Positions 26,911 to 35,390 of a DNA stretch of 64,000 bases are shown here, one piece after another. Numbering within the stretch: position 1 is the first letter of the stretch; every line of letters starts with the position of its first letter. Source of the DNA: Prevotella melaninogenica (GTDB lineage Bacteria > Bacteroidota > Bacteroidia > Bacteroidales > Bacteroidaceae); the NCBI RefSeq assembly GCF_018128065.1, contig NZ_CP072359.1:558001-622000 (forward strand), read 5' to 3'. Both the position numbers and the translations under genes were made by a program. The notes beneath the pieces are model-generated. The model was not told the DNA's origin, did not search any database, and saw only the letters and a list, made by a program, of their open reading frames with translations.

Positions 26911-27061
26911 CAGAGAAATCATGAACTGAGAATTTACGTAGTATATTGTCACACTGCAATAAAAACACGGAACATTCTTATGTTTACCTATTTTCAAACA
27001 CCCATAGACAGGGATGTTTATCCTCTAACTTAGGTAAGTGTAATCCTAAAAACAAGTGATT

Positions 27062-27343
27062 ATGAAGGAAAAACTCAGACCATATAGATGGCTTGCTTAC
27101 GTGTTAGTTTGGTATATCTTTCAGATGTATCCTGCCTACCTCAAAATGACTTCTACGTCAGAAGAATATCTCATAACGCTTTTCCTAATATCAGTAGTGG
27201 TAATTATCTTTTGTTCTTACAAATTTGGTTCAGAGAAAGGAAAGGTTCTTGGCATACTGATGTTTTTAGTTGGTGTGCTTATCGACGTATTTGTTGCACT
27301 CTTCACGTTTGTAATGTTACTGGGAATGAGCTGGCGCAATTAG
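27062..27343 (+). CDS. Small membrane protein of unknown function, 93 aa
   Basis: The ATG at 27062 gives 93 residues; a GTG two codons upstream is also possible. Hydrophobic profiling by eye gives three membrane spans (about 9-27, 37-54 and 63-88) with short charged loops (KFGSEKGK) and a WRN tail. There is no known motif, signal peptide or lipobox. It has its own promoter-like sequence and is not in an operon. Octamer repeats start straight after its stop (27345-27387). I do not recognise a family. Confidence 0.6.
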   Translation: MKEKLRPYRWLAYVLVWYIFQMYPAYLKMTSTSEEYLITLFLISVVVIIFCSYKFGSEKGKVLGILMFLVGVLIDVFVALFTFVMLLGMSWRN

Positions 27344-27669
27344 CGTTTAGTGGACGGTTTAACGAGTTAACAAGGTGCTTGCGATAAAGAAAGAATTTGA
27401 TGAAAAGTTAACTATTGTATCTGACTATGTAGAAAAAAGAAGATGTCGAAACACACAAATTCTACTTCCAACCCAAAAAGTCACGATATATACTTACACA
27501 CAATGACGTTCAACAGACTTGACTTGGAGACACTTTGTTGAACTTTGCAAAAAGTATGACATTACCATAGAACGAATTGGAGATAGATACTAATATGGGT
27601 AATTAAGAAAGGAGGCTGTAATTTTTAGAACCAGCCATAAGAAATAACAACCTTATTCTTTACAATCTT
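27344..27669. other. Intergenic region with an octamer array and a possible gene remnant
   Basis: An octamer array (AACGAGTT, AACAAGGT, GCTTGCGA) lies near 27360-27387. At about 27519-27593 a short open stretch ends WRHFVELCKKYDITIERIGDRY before a TAA. It reads like the C-terminus of a lost protein but has no start, and the identity is unknown. Confidence 0.35.
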
Positions 27670-27701
27670 TTTGTGCAATATAGAATAAAGTGTTATATTT
27701 G
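27670..27701 (+). promoter_or_regulatory. Sulfatase gene promoter
   Basis: TTTG (27670-27673), a 20-bp spacer, TATATTTG (27694-27701). The leader is about 95 nt. Confidence 0.7.
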
Positions 27702-27802
27702 CACGCGTAAACCTAAATCAATGTAATTATGTCTAAATCTACTACTGTCTTCTTGATTGTAAGAATGGAACTAATTGATTGATATAAACCAATTTATCAT
27801 AT

Positions 27803-29371
27803 ATGCAAACAAAAGTTTTATACGGCTTGACAGGAGCACTTGCAATGGGTGCAGTCGTTCCTGCTCAGGCACAGAAGAAACCGATGAACATCGTCTTCAT
27901 CATGAGCGATGACCATTCGTATCAGACAATTAGTGCTTACGACAAGCGTTTCATCAGCACACCAAACATCGACTGGTTAGCTGACAATGGTGTAAAGTTC
28001 CAAGAGAGCTTCGTTGCCAACTCCCTCAGCGGTCCGTCACGTGCTTGTATGCTTACGGGTAAGCATAGCCATGCTAATGGCTTTACGGACAATTCTAAGA
28101 CCTTTGATGGTGGTCAACAAACCTTCCCTAAGTTGCTCCAAAAGCAGGGATATCAGACCGCTATGATTGGTAAGTGGCACCTCACGTCTCTACCAACAGG
28201 CTTCAACTACTGGGATATCCTTATCGGACAGGGCGACTACTATAACCCTGACTTCCTCAACAATGGTAAGAAGTTGCGTCGTCCAGGCTATGTGACGAAC
28301 ATCATTGCTGACTTGGCAATAGACTGGATGGAGAACAAACGCGACAAGAACAAGCCGTTCTGTCTGCTGATGCACAACAAGGCTCCTCACCGTGTGTGGA
28401 ACCCTGATACCTGCGACCTTCGTCTCTACGATGACGTGACCTATCCGTTGCCAAAGACTTTCTATGACGACTATGCTGGTCGTCTTGCGGCACAGAAGCA
28501 GAAGATGAGTATCATAAAGGATATGGACCTCGTCTATGACAACAAGATGGCTGATAAGGAGAATGAGATTCATACCACGACTGGTCTTGAAGAATGGGGG
28601 CGAGCTAACTACAAACGAATGTCGCCTTCACAGCGTGCACAGTGGGATAGCTACTATGACCCTATCATCAAGAAGTTTAAGGAGGACAAACTATCTGGTA
28701 AGACACTCGCTGAATGGAAGTATCAACGTTATATGCACGACTATATGCGTGTGATTCATTCTGTTGACCGCAACGTGGGTCGTGTCATTGAGTATCTGCG
28801 CCAGCACGGACTCTTGGAGAACACGATGATTGTCTACACCTCTGACCAAGGTTTCTATATGGGCGAACATGGATGGTTCGACAAGCGTTTTATGTATGAG
28901 GAGTCATTCCGCACACCGCTCTTGATTTACTATCCAGGTGGCAAGCATGGCGTTATCAATCAGATGGTGCAGAATATAGACTATGCCCCAACCTTCCTCG
29001 ATGTAGCCGGTGCAAAGATTCCTTCCGACATTCAGGGTCGTTCTTTCCTGCCACTCTTGCAGGGTAAGAAACCAGCTGATTGGCGTCAGTCGCTCTACTA
29101 TCACTACTACGAATACCCAGCCGAGCACTCTGTTTGCCGTCACTATGGTATCCGTACAAAGCGTTATTCACTCATGCACTTCTACAATGATATTGACGCT
29201 TGGGAGCTTTACGACTTAAAGAAAGACCCAGAACAGATGCACAACATCTATGGAAAACCAGGCACGGAGAAGCTCACAAAGAACCTAAAGAAGCAACTCC
29301 TCCAGCTACAAGTGCAGTATGATGACCCTATCCGCAAGAAGGAAAACAACTTTGGGAATGGTAAAAAGTAA
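27803..29371 (+). CDS. Secreted S1-family sulfatase (mucin/GAG type, probably GlcNAc-6-sulfatase-like)
   Basis: The 522 residues begin with a signal peptide (PAQAQ at about 20-24). The alkaline-phosphatase-fold core carries metal-binding MSDDHS (Asp36-Asp37), the formylglycine site SGPSR with Ser76 in place of Cys (serine type, matured by an anaerobic radical-SAM anSME), GKWH, HKAPHR, and VYTSDQGFYMGEHGWFDKR. The layout resembles S1_11 sulfatases that remove 6-O-sulfate from GlcNAc; the substrate is inferred. No anSME gene is in the window. It has its own promoter and a perfect hairpin follows. It would help the fucosidase, sialidase and galactosidase cluster downstream to strip sulfated mucin. 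Confidence 0.9.
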   Translation: MQTKVLYGLTGALAMGAVVPAQAQKKPMNIVFIMSDDHSYQTISAYDKRFISTPNIDWLADNGVKFQESFVANSLSGPSRACMLTGKHSHANGFTDNSKTFDGGQQTFPKLLQKQGYQTAMIGKWHLTSLPTGFNYWDILIGQGDYYNPDFLNNGKKLRRPGYVTNIIADLAIDWMENKRDKNKPFCLLMHNKAPHRVWNPDTCDLRLYDDVTYPLPKTFYDDYAGRLAAQKQKMSIIKDMDLVYDNKMADKENEIHTTTGLEEWGRANYKRMSPSQRAQWDSYYDPIIKKFKEDKLSGKTLAEWKYQRYMHDYMRVIHSVDRNVGRVIEYLRQHGLLENTMIVYTSDQGFYMGEHGWFDKRFMYEESFRTPLLIYYPGGKHGVINQMVQNIDYAPTFLDVAGAKIPSDIQGRSFLPLLQGKKPADWRQSLYYHYYEYPAEHSVCRHYGIRTKRYSLMHFYNDIDAWELYDLKKDPEQMHNIYGKPGTEKLTKNLKKQLLQLQVQYDDPIRKKENNFGNGKK

Positions 29372-29381
29372 AAGAGTGAAA

Positions 29382-29416
29382 AGTCTTAAACCATCGAAAA
29401 CTGATGGTTTAAGACT
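29382..29416 (+). terminator. Perfect 14-bp hairpin after the sulfatase
   Basis: AGTCTTAAACCATC and GATGGTTTAAGACT pair perfectly over a 7-nt loop, 10 bp after the stop. There is no T-run, so termination strength is uncertain. Confidence 0.65.
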
Positions 29417-29444
29417 CTGAAATATATTTACAAAAAACTTACTC

Positions 29445-29639
29445 AAAGACTTGAAAGAACTCAAAAAACAAGCATTTTTAGCGTCTTTGTAAGTTACTTG
29501 TAATCAGGCAATTGCAAAGGCGCATTTTAAAAGGTGCTTAGTAAGGGTTCAAAAGAGCGTTAGTAAGGGGCTTAAAGGGCATCTTTTGCAAGCCTATTGG
29601 GCGTTAATTGAAAGGCAAAAGAGCATCAATTAATTTTCG
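29445..29639 (-). repeat. 22-bp-unit element (family R2), copy 3
   Basis: Read on the minus strand it has GCTCTTTT, GCCCAATA, GCCCTTTA, GCTCTTTT and GCACCTTTT words at 22, 22, 22 and 21 bp. The tail then contains CCTTTGCAATTGCCTGATTA and CTTACAAAGACGCTAAAAAT, clearly homologous to copy 2. Confidence 0.85.
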
Positions 29640-29743
29640 CTTGTGATTTTATTCGTACAAAACGCAAGAACAAGACATAGAAAACTTGTCATTATTTTTT
29701 CTACTAAGAAATAATGATTTTGCAATTTCACTAAATATAGGTA

Positions 29744-29774
29744 TTGGAGATTATGCTGATTTTATTTACTTTTG
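29744..29774 (+). promoter_or_regulatory. Promoter of the TonB receptor-lipoprotein operon
   Basis: TTG (29744-29746), a 20-bp spacer, TACTTTTG (29767-29774). Confidence 0.65.
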
Positions 29775-29789
29775 CAGTCGTAAATCGTA

Positions 29790-29935
29790 AAAAATGAAAA
29801 TGGAAGACCGAGTTTAATCTGCAGAAACCTGCAACTTGGTCTGATAATCTGGGTAAGTTCCATAGGTTCACTTCTCTCGCTGTGAAAGTAGGGGGTGGTG
29901 TGCCTATGAGCTAACTAACCATTTGTAATCTGAGT
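29790..29935 (+). ncRNA. Structured 5' leader of the TonB receptor operon (candidate cis-regulatory RNA)
   Basis: The leader is about 160 nt. One hairpin pairs AGACCGAGTT with AACTTGGTCT (one G-U), enclosing TGCAG/CTGCA. A second pairs CATAGG with CCTATG and encloses TTCAC/GTGAA and a G-rich AGGGGGTGGTGTG segment. It did not fit the TPP, cobalamin or SAM riboswitch consensus when compared by eye. It could be a ligand-sensing leader or just stable structure. Confidence 0.4.
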
Positions 29936-29939
29936 ATAT

Positions 29940-32363
29940 ATGAACAAATCAAATTTGAACAATGGAAGGCGTGTCAGATATTACCTGTCCGCCACTCTCT
30001 TAAGTTCTTTGTTCTTGTTCTCGCCCACCTACGTCCATGCTGTGTCTATGCATGAGCAGGAAGTTATAGCGGATGAGGACAAAGATGCCAAATTATCTGT
30101 AACAATTCGGGTAGTTTCCGAAGTGTCACAAGAACCGCTTATCGGTGCTGTAGTACGTTGCGAAGGGGTTTCAAATCCCTCTGTTACGGACATAGACGGT
30201 AGGTGTGTCATTAATCTCAAGCATGCTGTCGATCGCTTGAAACTCACGGTTTCGTACGTAGGCTATAAGGCTGTGACGAGAGTTATAAGCATTCCCGACA
30301 GCCATATGATAATCGTACAGCTGAAAGACGATTCTAAACAATTAGACAATGTTACTGTTACCGCACAGAAACGCCATACGAGTGTGTTGCAACAGTCGTC
30401 AGCCATCAGTCAGGAAGCTTTGGAGAAAGGCGGTGCAACGTCCTTGGCAAAACTGCTTGAAACCATCCCCGGCGTTAGTTCTATTAGTACGGGAAACACG
30501 ATTGCAAAGCCTGTTATACAAGGTATGCACAGTAGTCGTATTCTCTTGATGAACAATGGCGTACGATTGGAAAGCCAGAGCTGGGGTGCCGACCACGCAC
30601 CAGAGCTCGACTATACAGGTTCAAGCATGGTAGAAGTGGTGAAGGGTGCCGAGTGTATTCGCTATGGTTTCGGTGCAATGGGCGGTGTGGTACTCTTGAA
30701 TGATGCGCCCCTACCCTACGAAAACAAGAAGATTAAGCTGAATGGAAACGTCAACATGGGTTACGATACCAATGCGCGAGGCTTCAGTGGGTCGGGTACT
30801 ATTGAGACGGGTTATAAGCAGTTTGGTCTGCGCCTACACGGAATGTACACCAAAGGAGGCGACTATCATACAGCCGACTACGTACTGAACAACACAGGAT
30901 ATAACACCATAAGTTTCTCAGCCTTAGCTGGTTGGCAAGGAAAGAAACTGACGGCAACCCTCTTCTCAAGTATCTACTATCAGCGAAGCGGAATCTATTA
31001 TGCCAGTAAGATATCCGACCTATCACAGCTAATCAAGCGATTTGAGTACGGACGACCTGATCCAGAGACCGTTAAACCCTTCTCTTACGAAATCAAACCG
31101 CCGTTCCAGCAGTCGCAACACGTGACGTTAAAAGGTGAATTGAAATGGGAACTTAATCCTAACCATCACCTCAATTTCACGCTATCTTTCCAAGAGAATC
31201 TCCGTCAAGAGTTCGAAAACCGAAAGAAGACACAATGGAGCTGGATTCCTATGCAGGACTTGATGCTGAAAACCTATAAGTTCGACGTACTTTGGCAAGC
31301 GAAATGGAAACTATGGAAGATGACGACTGACGCTGGTCTTTCAAACACTTACCAAACGAACTTCAACTATCCGGGTACTAAACAGCCTGCTTTCGTTCCT
31401 AACTTTGCAGCCCTGTCGATGGGTGGTTATTTCCTTCATAAGGCAGAGTTTGGCAGGTTGCAGTGCGCCCTCGGTATGCGTTACGACTTCCGTGTGTTGT
31501 CGGTTAATGGCTATAGCAGCCTCAGCAACTATACCTACTACGACGACTTCAAACTCTATAGTAACTTCACCATGAGCCTTGCCACCCACTATCAGTTCAG
31601 TGACAAGTGGGATGCACGTGCGAATATCGGTTGGTCATGGCGTCCACCAGATATCAACGAGCTCTATGCCATTGGCTTGCAAGACGGTTCCTATTGGGTA
31701 GTAGGCAACAAGAATCTTGCCAGCGAGCGTGGTTATAAACTCGTGTTAGGTACGAAGTATAGGAACACATGGTTCTCTGTAGAGCCAAGTGTCTTCTTCC
31801 AGCGTATCAACAGTTATATCTACGACCACATCGGAACAGGTAAAGACCGCTTCCACAACCATCCGAGTGGTAAGTATCCGAAGTTTATCTACGACCAAGA
31901 CGATGTGAAACTCTATGGTGGTGATATCGAAGCAACCGTGAAGCCACTGCAAGGACTGACCTTTGTCGGCAAGGGAGAATGGATGTTTGCACGCAACCTG
32001 ACCCATAACGACTGGCTACCTTTCATGCCATCAGACCGTTATGGACTATCAGCTACCTACGACCTACCGCTGACAAAGAATCATAAGTATCGTTCGTCGC
32101 TGTCGCTCTCAGGTATCTATGTGACAAAGCAGACCCGCTTTGATCCCGATAAAGACCTCGTACCCGACTCGCCACCAGCCTATTTCCTACTGAATGGTAC
32201 GGCTGAGTTCCGCATCGCGTTACCACAGAATAGAGAGTTGAAGTTTATGATTGTCGGTGATAACATCCTCAACGCACTCTATAAGGAGTACACCGACCGC
32301 TTCAGATACTACGCCCATGAGCGCGGATCAAACTTCTCTTTACGCACATTGTTTAAGTTCTAA
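29940..32363 (+). CDS. TonB-dependent receptor, possible metal or metallophore importer
   Basis: The 807-residue protein has a signal peptide (to about 34, PTYVHA), a CarboxypepD_reg-like domain (about 52-130), and a plug (QLDNVTVTAQKRHTSV; ATSLAKLLETIPGVSSISTG; KPVIQGMHSSRILLMNNGVR; ESQSWGADHAPELDYTGSSM; VVKGAECIRYGFGAMGGVV). A barrel ends NFSLRTLFKF. The WGADHAPELD loop recalls the DH-containing plug of ZnuD-type zinc receptors, from memory. It is first in an operon with three or four lipoprotein ORFs and has a structured leader. The domain order is not SusC. Metal transport is an inference. Confidence 0.85.
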   Translation: MNKSNLNNGRRVRYYLSATLLSSLFLFSPTYVHAVSMHEQEVIADEDKDAKLSVTIRVVSEVSQEPLIGAVVRCEGVSNPSVTDIDGRCVINLKHAVDRLKLTVSYVGYKAVTRVISIPDSHMIIVQLKDDSKQLDNVTVTAQKRHTSVLQQSSAISQEALEKGGATSLAKLLETIPGVSSISTGNTIAKPVIQGMHSSRILLMNNGVRLESQSWGADHAPELDYTGSSMVEVVKGAECIRYGFGAMGGVVLLNDAPLPYENKKIKLNGNVNMGYDTNARGFSGSGTIETGYKQFGLRLHGMYTKGGDYHTADYVLNNTGYNTISFSALAGWQGKKLTATLFSSIYYQRSGIYYASKISDLSQLIKRFEYGRPDPETVKPFSYEIKPPFQQSQHVTLKGELKWELNPNHHLNFTLSFQENLRQEFENRKKTQWSWIPMQDLMLKTYKFDVLWQAKWKLWKMTTDAGLSNTYQTNFNYPGTKQPAFVPNFAALSMGGYFLHKAEFGRLQCALGMRYDFRVLSVNGYSSLSNYTYYDDFKLYSNFTMSLATHYQFSDKWDARANIGWSWRPPDINELYAIGLQDGSYWVVGNKNLASERGYKLVLGTKYRNTWFSVEPSVFFQRINSYIYDHIGTGKDRFHNHPSGKYPKFIYDQDDVKLYGGDIEATVKPLQGLTFVGKGEWMFARNLTHNDWLPFMPSDRYGLSATYDLPLTKNHKYRSSLSLSGIYVTKQTRFDPDKDLVPDSPPAYFLLNGTAEFRIALPQNRELKFMIVGDNILNALYKEYTDRFRYYAHERGSNFSLRTLFKF

Positions 32364-32379
32364 TTAGCTGAAAAAGAAT

Positions 32380-33837
32380 ATGAAACTATATAAAGACATA
32401 CGCCTCATACTTGCCACGGCAGCAGTGGGACTTCTCTTCGGAAGTTGCTCTAACGACCAAGTTGACGATTTCTTCAAGAAGATTATACAAGCTCCTCCTT
32501 CCTCTATTGAGCGAGATGTGAAGGGACATGAGCAGATTTATGCGGTTCATGCCATCTTGAGAATGGGCTATAAGGGGGGAATGATTGGTGTTGGACCAGA
32601 CGGAAACGACTCTATTCAAGCCTATAACACCTATCATCTCGTCAGTGGCTCGACCTCTATCCCTGTCATGCAGGAGATTGATATCGCTAAGGATGACGAC
32701 GGACAGATGACGATTACGACCGAACGCGACTGCTTTGATGTGATTGCTTCAGACGATATCTACTATGGATTGGAGCTGAAATACTACGATCAAAACGGTA
32801 TGCTCATCAACCATCAGTTCTCAGGTTATCCCTTCATGAAGGATAAAGACGGTTATAACGTTCCTGATGAAGACAACGCAACCCTCCTTGTTCACCAACA
32901 CTTCTTCGGTATTGGTAACGCATCTTTGAACAAAGCAGTGGCAGATAGTAGCTCTGCAGGACACGGACAGGAGGTGCGTGGATTGCAAATGGCATACCCA
33001 CGTTCGTTGGCTTCACTACCTACTTATTATGACCGATACACCTTTAAAGAGAAAGGTGGAGCACTGGAAGCTGCCACAAAATTCTCAACTTCTAACATCT
33101 ATGTCCCTGATGGCTACACATTGGGACAAAATTTGGTGCCATTCGATAGTGAGTTGGCATGGAAGTCGATTGAAGTATCGGGAAAACCAGAGGCTTTGCA
33201 GCCTTATAACTTCGGTGGAAAGACCTATCATCTCTACAAAACTATTGATCCAATGGAGCTAAATAAGATTACTCCAGAGGTCTTTACCTATGAGTATCGT
33301 GACACAGATCCAGTGGAAGAAGAACTCGGAAAACTTTTTACAGAAGCTTATAACGATGACTTCACCGACCCAGACACAGAGTCACCACGCCAGCGTTATG
33401 GTCATACCGTGGGTTTACTGCATCAGAAACGCAGCTTAGACGTCGGCTCAGACTTAGACCGCTTGGGCTTTAAGGGCATCATGCAGTTCCACAAATCAGA
33501 CATTGCTTTCCAGCTACAGGTACGCATCTGCCATATTCTCAACAAGGGACAGCAGCACGTAGGAGAGTCAGAAAAGCCTGCAAAGTATTGCAATACGAAC
33601 AATAGTGAGCACAGTTTCCTATGGGATTTCAACCAGTTACAACCCGGTTGGGATAGCTTTGATATTGATTATCCGCTGTCTGTTCGTGTCATAGCCAACA
33701 CCAAGGACGGTGAAGACAAGTGTTTTGAAGATGTCAAGCGATTCTATCCAGCTGCCGACAAGGCACAATTATGGCGTATGCTGACACAACCACGAGACTT
33801 CTTCACACAGTACAGACAGAACGTAGTATTGATGTAA
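32380..33837 (+). CDS. Surface lipoprotein, paralogue of the next gene
   Basis: The 485 residues have a lipobox (GLLFGSC, Cys about 24). I do not recognise a named domain. Landmarks are GHEQIYAVHAILRMGYKGG, LLVHQHFFGIG, ITPEVFTYEYRDT, and DRLGFKGIMQFHKSDIAFQL. The last two match LTPKIFEYTYRDT and DRVGLKGHFNFD in the following lipoprotein, so the pair arose by duplication. It starts 16 bp after the receptor stop. It probably binds the receptor's ligand at the cell surface. Histidine content is high around residues 50-65 and 175-180. Confidence 0.75.
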   Translation: MKLYKDIRLILATAAVGLLFGSCSNDQVDDFFKKIIQAPPSSIERDVKGHEQIYAVHAILRMGYKGGMIGVGPDGNDSIQAYNTYHLVSGSTSIPVMQEIDIAKDDDGQMTITTERDCFDVIASDDIYYGLELKYYDQNGMLINHQFSGYPFMKDKDGYNVPDEDNATLLVHQHFFGIGNASLNKAVADSSSAGHGQEVRGLQMAYPRSLASLPTYYDRYTFKEKGGALEAATKFSTSNIYVPDGYTLGQNLVPFDSELAWKSIEVSGKPEALQPYNFGGKTYHLYKTIDPMELNKITPEVFTYEYRDTDPVEEELGKLFTEAYNDDFTDPDTESPRQRYGHTVGLLHQKRSLDVGSDLDRLGFKGIMQFHKSDIAFQLQVRICHILNKGQQHVGESEKPAKYCNTNNSEHSFLWDFNQLQPGWDSFDIDYPLSVRVIANTKDGEDKCFEDVKRFYPAADKAQLWRMLTQPRDFFTQYRQNVVLM

Positions 33838-33852
33838 AAACGAATTGGGAAG

Positions 33853-34935
33853 ATGAATAAGATATTCAAGAGCATTCTTTTATTATCATGCGTTGCCACA
33901 CTCTTCGCCTCATGTGACGACTTCGTGTTTGGCAATGTACATGTAGATTATAATGAAAACCCCTTAGAAAGCAAGGGATTGGCACGTAGTGGCGCAGACC
34001 GTTATGTAGATAGTCTGTCGAAGGTTAAGGTCTCTGAGCAGGTGAATAACCCCGACCCAGACGGAGCTTTCAATGGTTGGGCAACCTGTTTGGCTATGTT
34101 TAAGGAGGGACACTCCCACGGTGACGGTATGATGCACGGTAACTTCGTCTATCATAACGCCCCTTGGAAGCAGGAGGAGTTTGTCATTATCCGCAACAAT
34201 ACGGCAAAATGGCCTACGGTTGAGGTGCAACGCCAAAGTACGGTGACGTATCTTGAACAGAGCAATGGTAAGATAGGACCTGATTATATCCGTATCATTG
34301 GTGGAAAACTCAAACGTTGGGGACTCTGTCTCTACTTCTTTGACAAAGAGGGTAAGCTGATGAACGACAATATTCTCGACCACTCTGATGAGTATCAGAT
34401 ATTCTTCACGGTGAGCGAGGTCGACGATAAGGGTAATCCATACGAAGTAATGGACTGTCGTGGTACGTGGAAACCAAACAAGAATAAGTTTGGTGACTGG
34501 AAAAAAGGCGGTACAGTTGATACGACACCAGTTCCTTCTCCAACCTTTGCGAATAAGACCACGTGGAAAGAACGTGCCGAATTGACCCCAAAGATATTTG
34601 AATATACCTATCGAGATACGTGGATTCATAACGCAATGGCTGATGGTGCACGTGAGTTATTCAACCAACGTCTTCTCCCACCATTGACACGTGAGGATGC
34701 AGACTGGGCTGTTGCGCCTTACGACCAAGACCGTGTAGGACTGAAGGGGCATTTCAACTTTGACATTGAAGCCGATGAGAACGATGCACTTCATCAAGAG
34801 TGGCCATTAGAGATTACACGCCGTTTAGACCCTGCAACGGGTGAAGCGGGGCGTTATACACGTCCGTCATATCTCTTGCCAAAGTTCTATCTGTCAATAA
34901 GAGTGATGAAATGCCCGAAAGGAAAAAGGCATTGA
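33853..34935 (+). CDS. Surface lipoprotein with HxHxDxxxH motif, 5' part of a frameshifted gene
   Basis: The 360-residue ORF has a lipobox (ATLFASC) and a His-rich motif EGHSHGDGMMHGNFVYH near residue 92, a candidate metal site. Its sequence after residue 240 (LTPKIFEYTYRDT, DRVGLKGHFNFD) parallels the preceding lipoprotein. It ends prematurely at SIRVMKCPKGKRH, where the overlapping ORF at 34911 continues the expected protein in another frame. One extra A in the AAA run at 34908-34910 would join them as SIRVMKMPERKKAL. Sequencing error, real frameshift, phase-variable run or programmed slippage are all possible. Confidence 0.7.
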   Translation: MNKIFKSILLLSCVATLFASCDDFVFGNVHVDYNENPLESKGLARSGADRYVDSLSKVKVSEQVNNPDPDGAFNGWATCLAMFKEGHSHGDGMMHGNFVYHNAPWKQEEFVIIRNNTAKWPTVEVQRQSTVTYLEQSNGKIGPDYIRIIGGKLKRWGLCLYFFDKEGKLMNDNILDHSDEYQIFFTVSEVDDKGNPYEVMDCRGTWKPNKNKFGDWKKGGTVDTTPVPSPTFANKTTWKERAELTPKIFEYTYRDTWIHNAMADGARELFNQRLLPPLTREDADWAVAPYDQDRVGLKGHFNFDIEADENDALHQEWPLEITRRLDPATGEAGRYTRPSYLLPKFYLSIRVMKCPKGKRH

Positions 34936-35258
34936 TACCGAAAGATGAGTATCTCAATCGCCATTCAACCTACGTCTTCCGCAGTCCGTTCATCTGTTCA
35001 GAGGCTTATAACCCTGACGAGCCAAAGGAGTATGGTGCTGATTCAGAATGGAAGGAGCTTTTCCGCTTTAATATCCCTATCAAGGTATTTTGCAGTAGCT
35101 TTGACACTGACCCAACGACCATCGACCCGAACGACCCACTTTATTTCTACTTAGGTCATGAAATAGGCTTGTCTTCATTAGATGCGTTGGAGGCTTCACA
35201 GAATGTCCAGACCCACGGCATCGGTGGAGGTTCTGGTTTCGGTAACTGGTTCTTGTAA
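34911..35258 (+). pseudogene. 3' part of the frameshifted lipoprotein gene
   Basis: The 115-codon ORF overlaps the previous one by 25 bp in another frame. It has no signal sequence and starts in mid-domain (MPERKKALIPKDEYLN), ending GGGSGFGNWFL. Together with 33853-34935 it would make a protein of about 470 residues, close to the 485 of its paralogue. It is best annotated as the C-terminal part of one gene. Confidence 0.65.
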
Positions 35259-35390
35259 CATGGGCAGAGGGAGAGGACGGAGTCAGCGCTAAGGAATCAT
35301 CAATACGTCTGTAACTCACAATCAATTCCATCGTGAAAACTGTCCCTCCCACTGCACAGCAATTATATAAACATAAAAAGAAGAAAACAA

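Noticed and set aside
29800-29935. TPP riboswitch, suggested by CTGGGTAAGTTCC and GGGGTGGTGTGCC
   Set aside because: The pieces are in the wrong order and the CTGAGA and AACCTGATCTGG cores are absent. Kept only as an unclassified structured leader.
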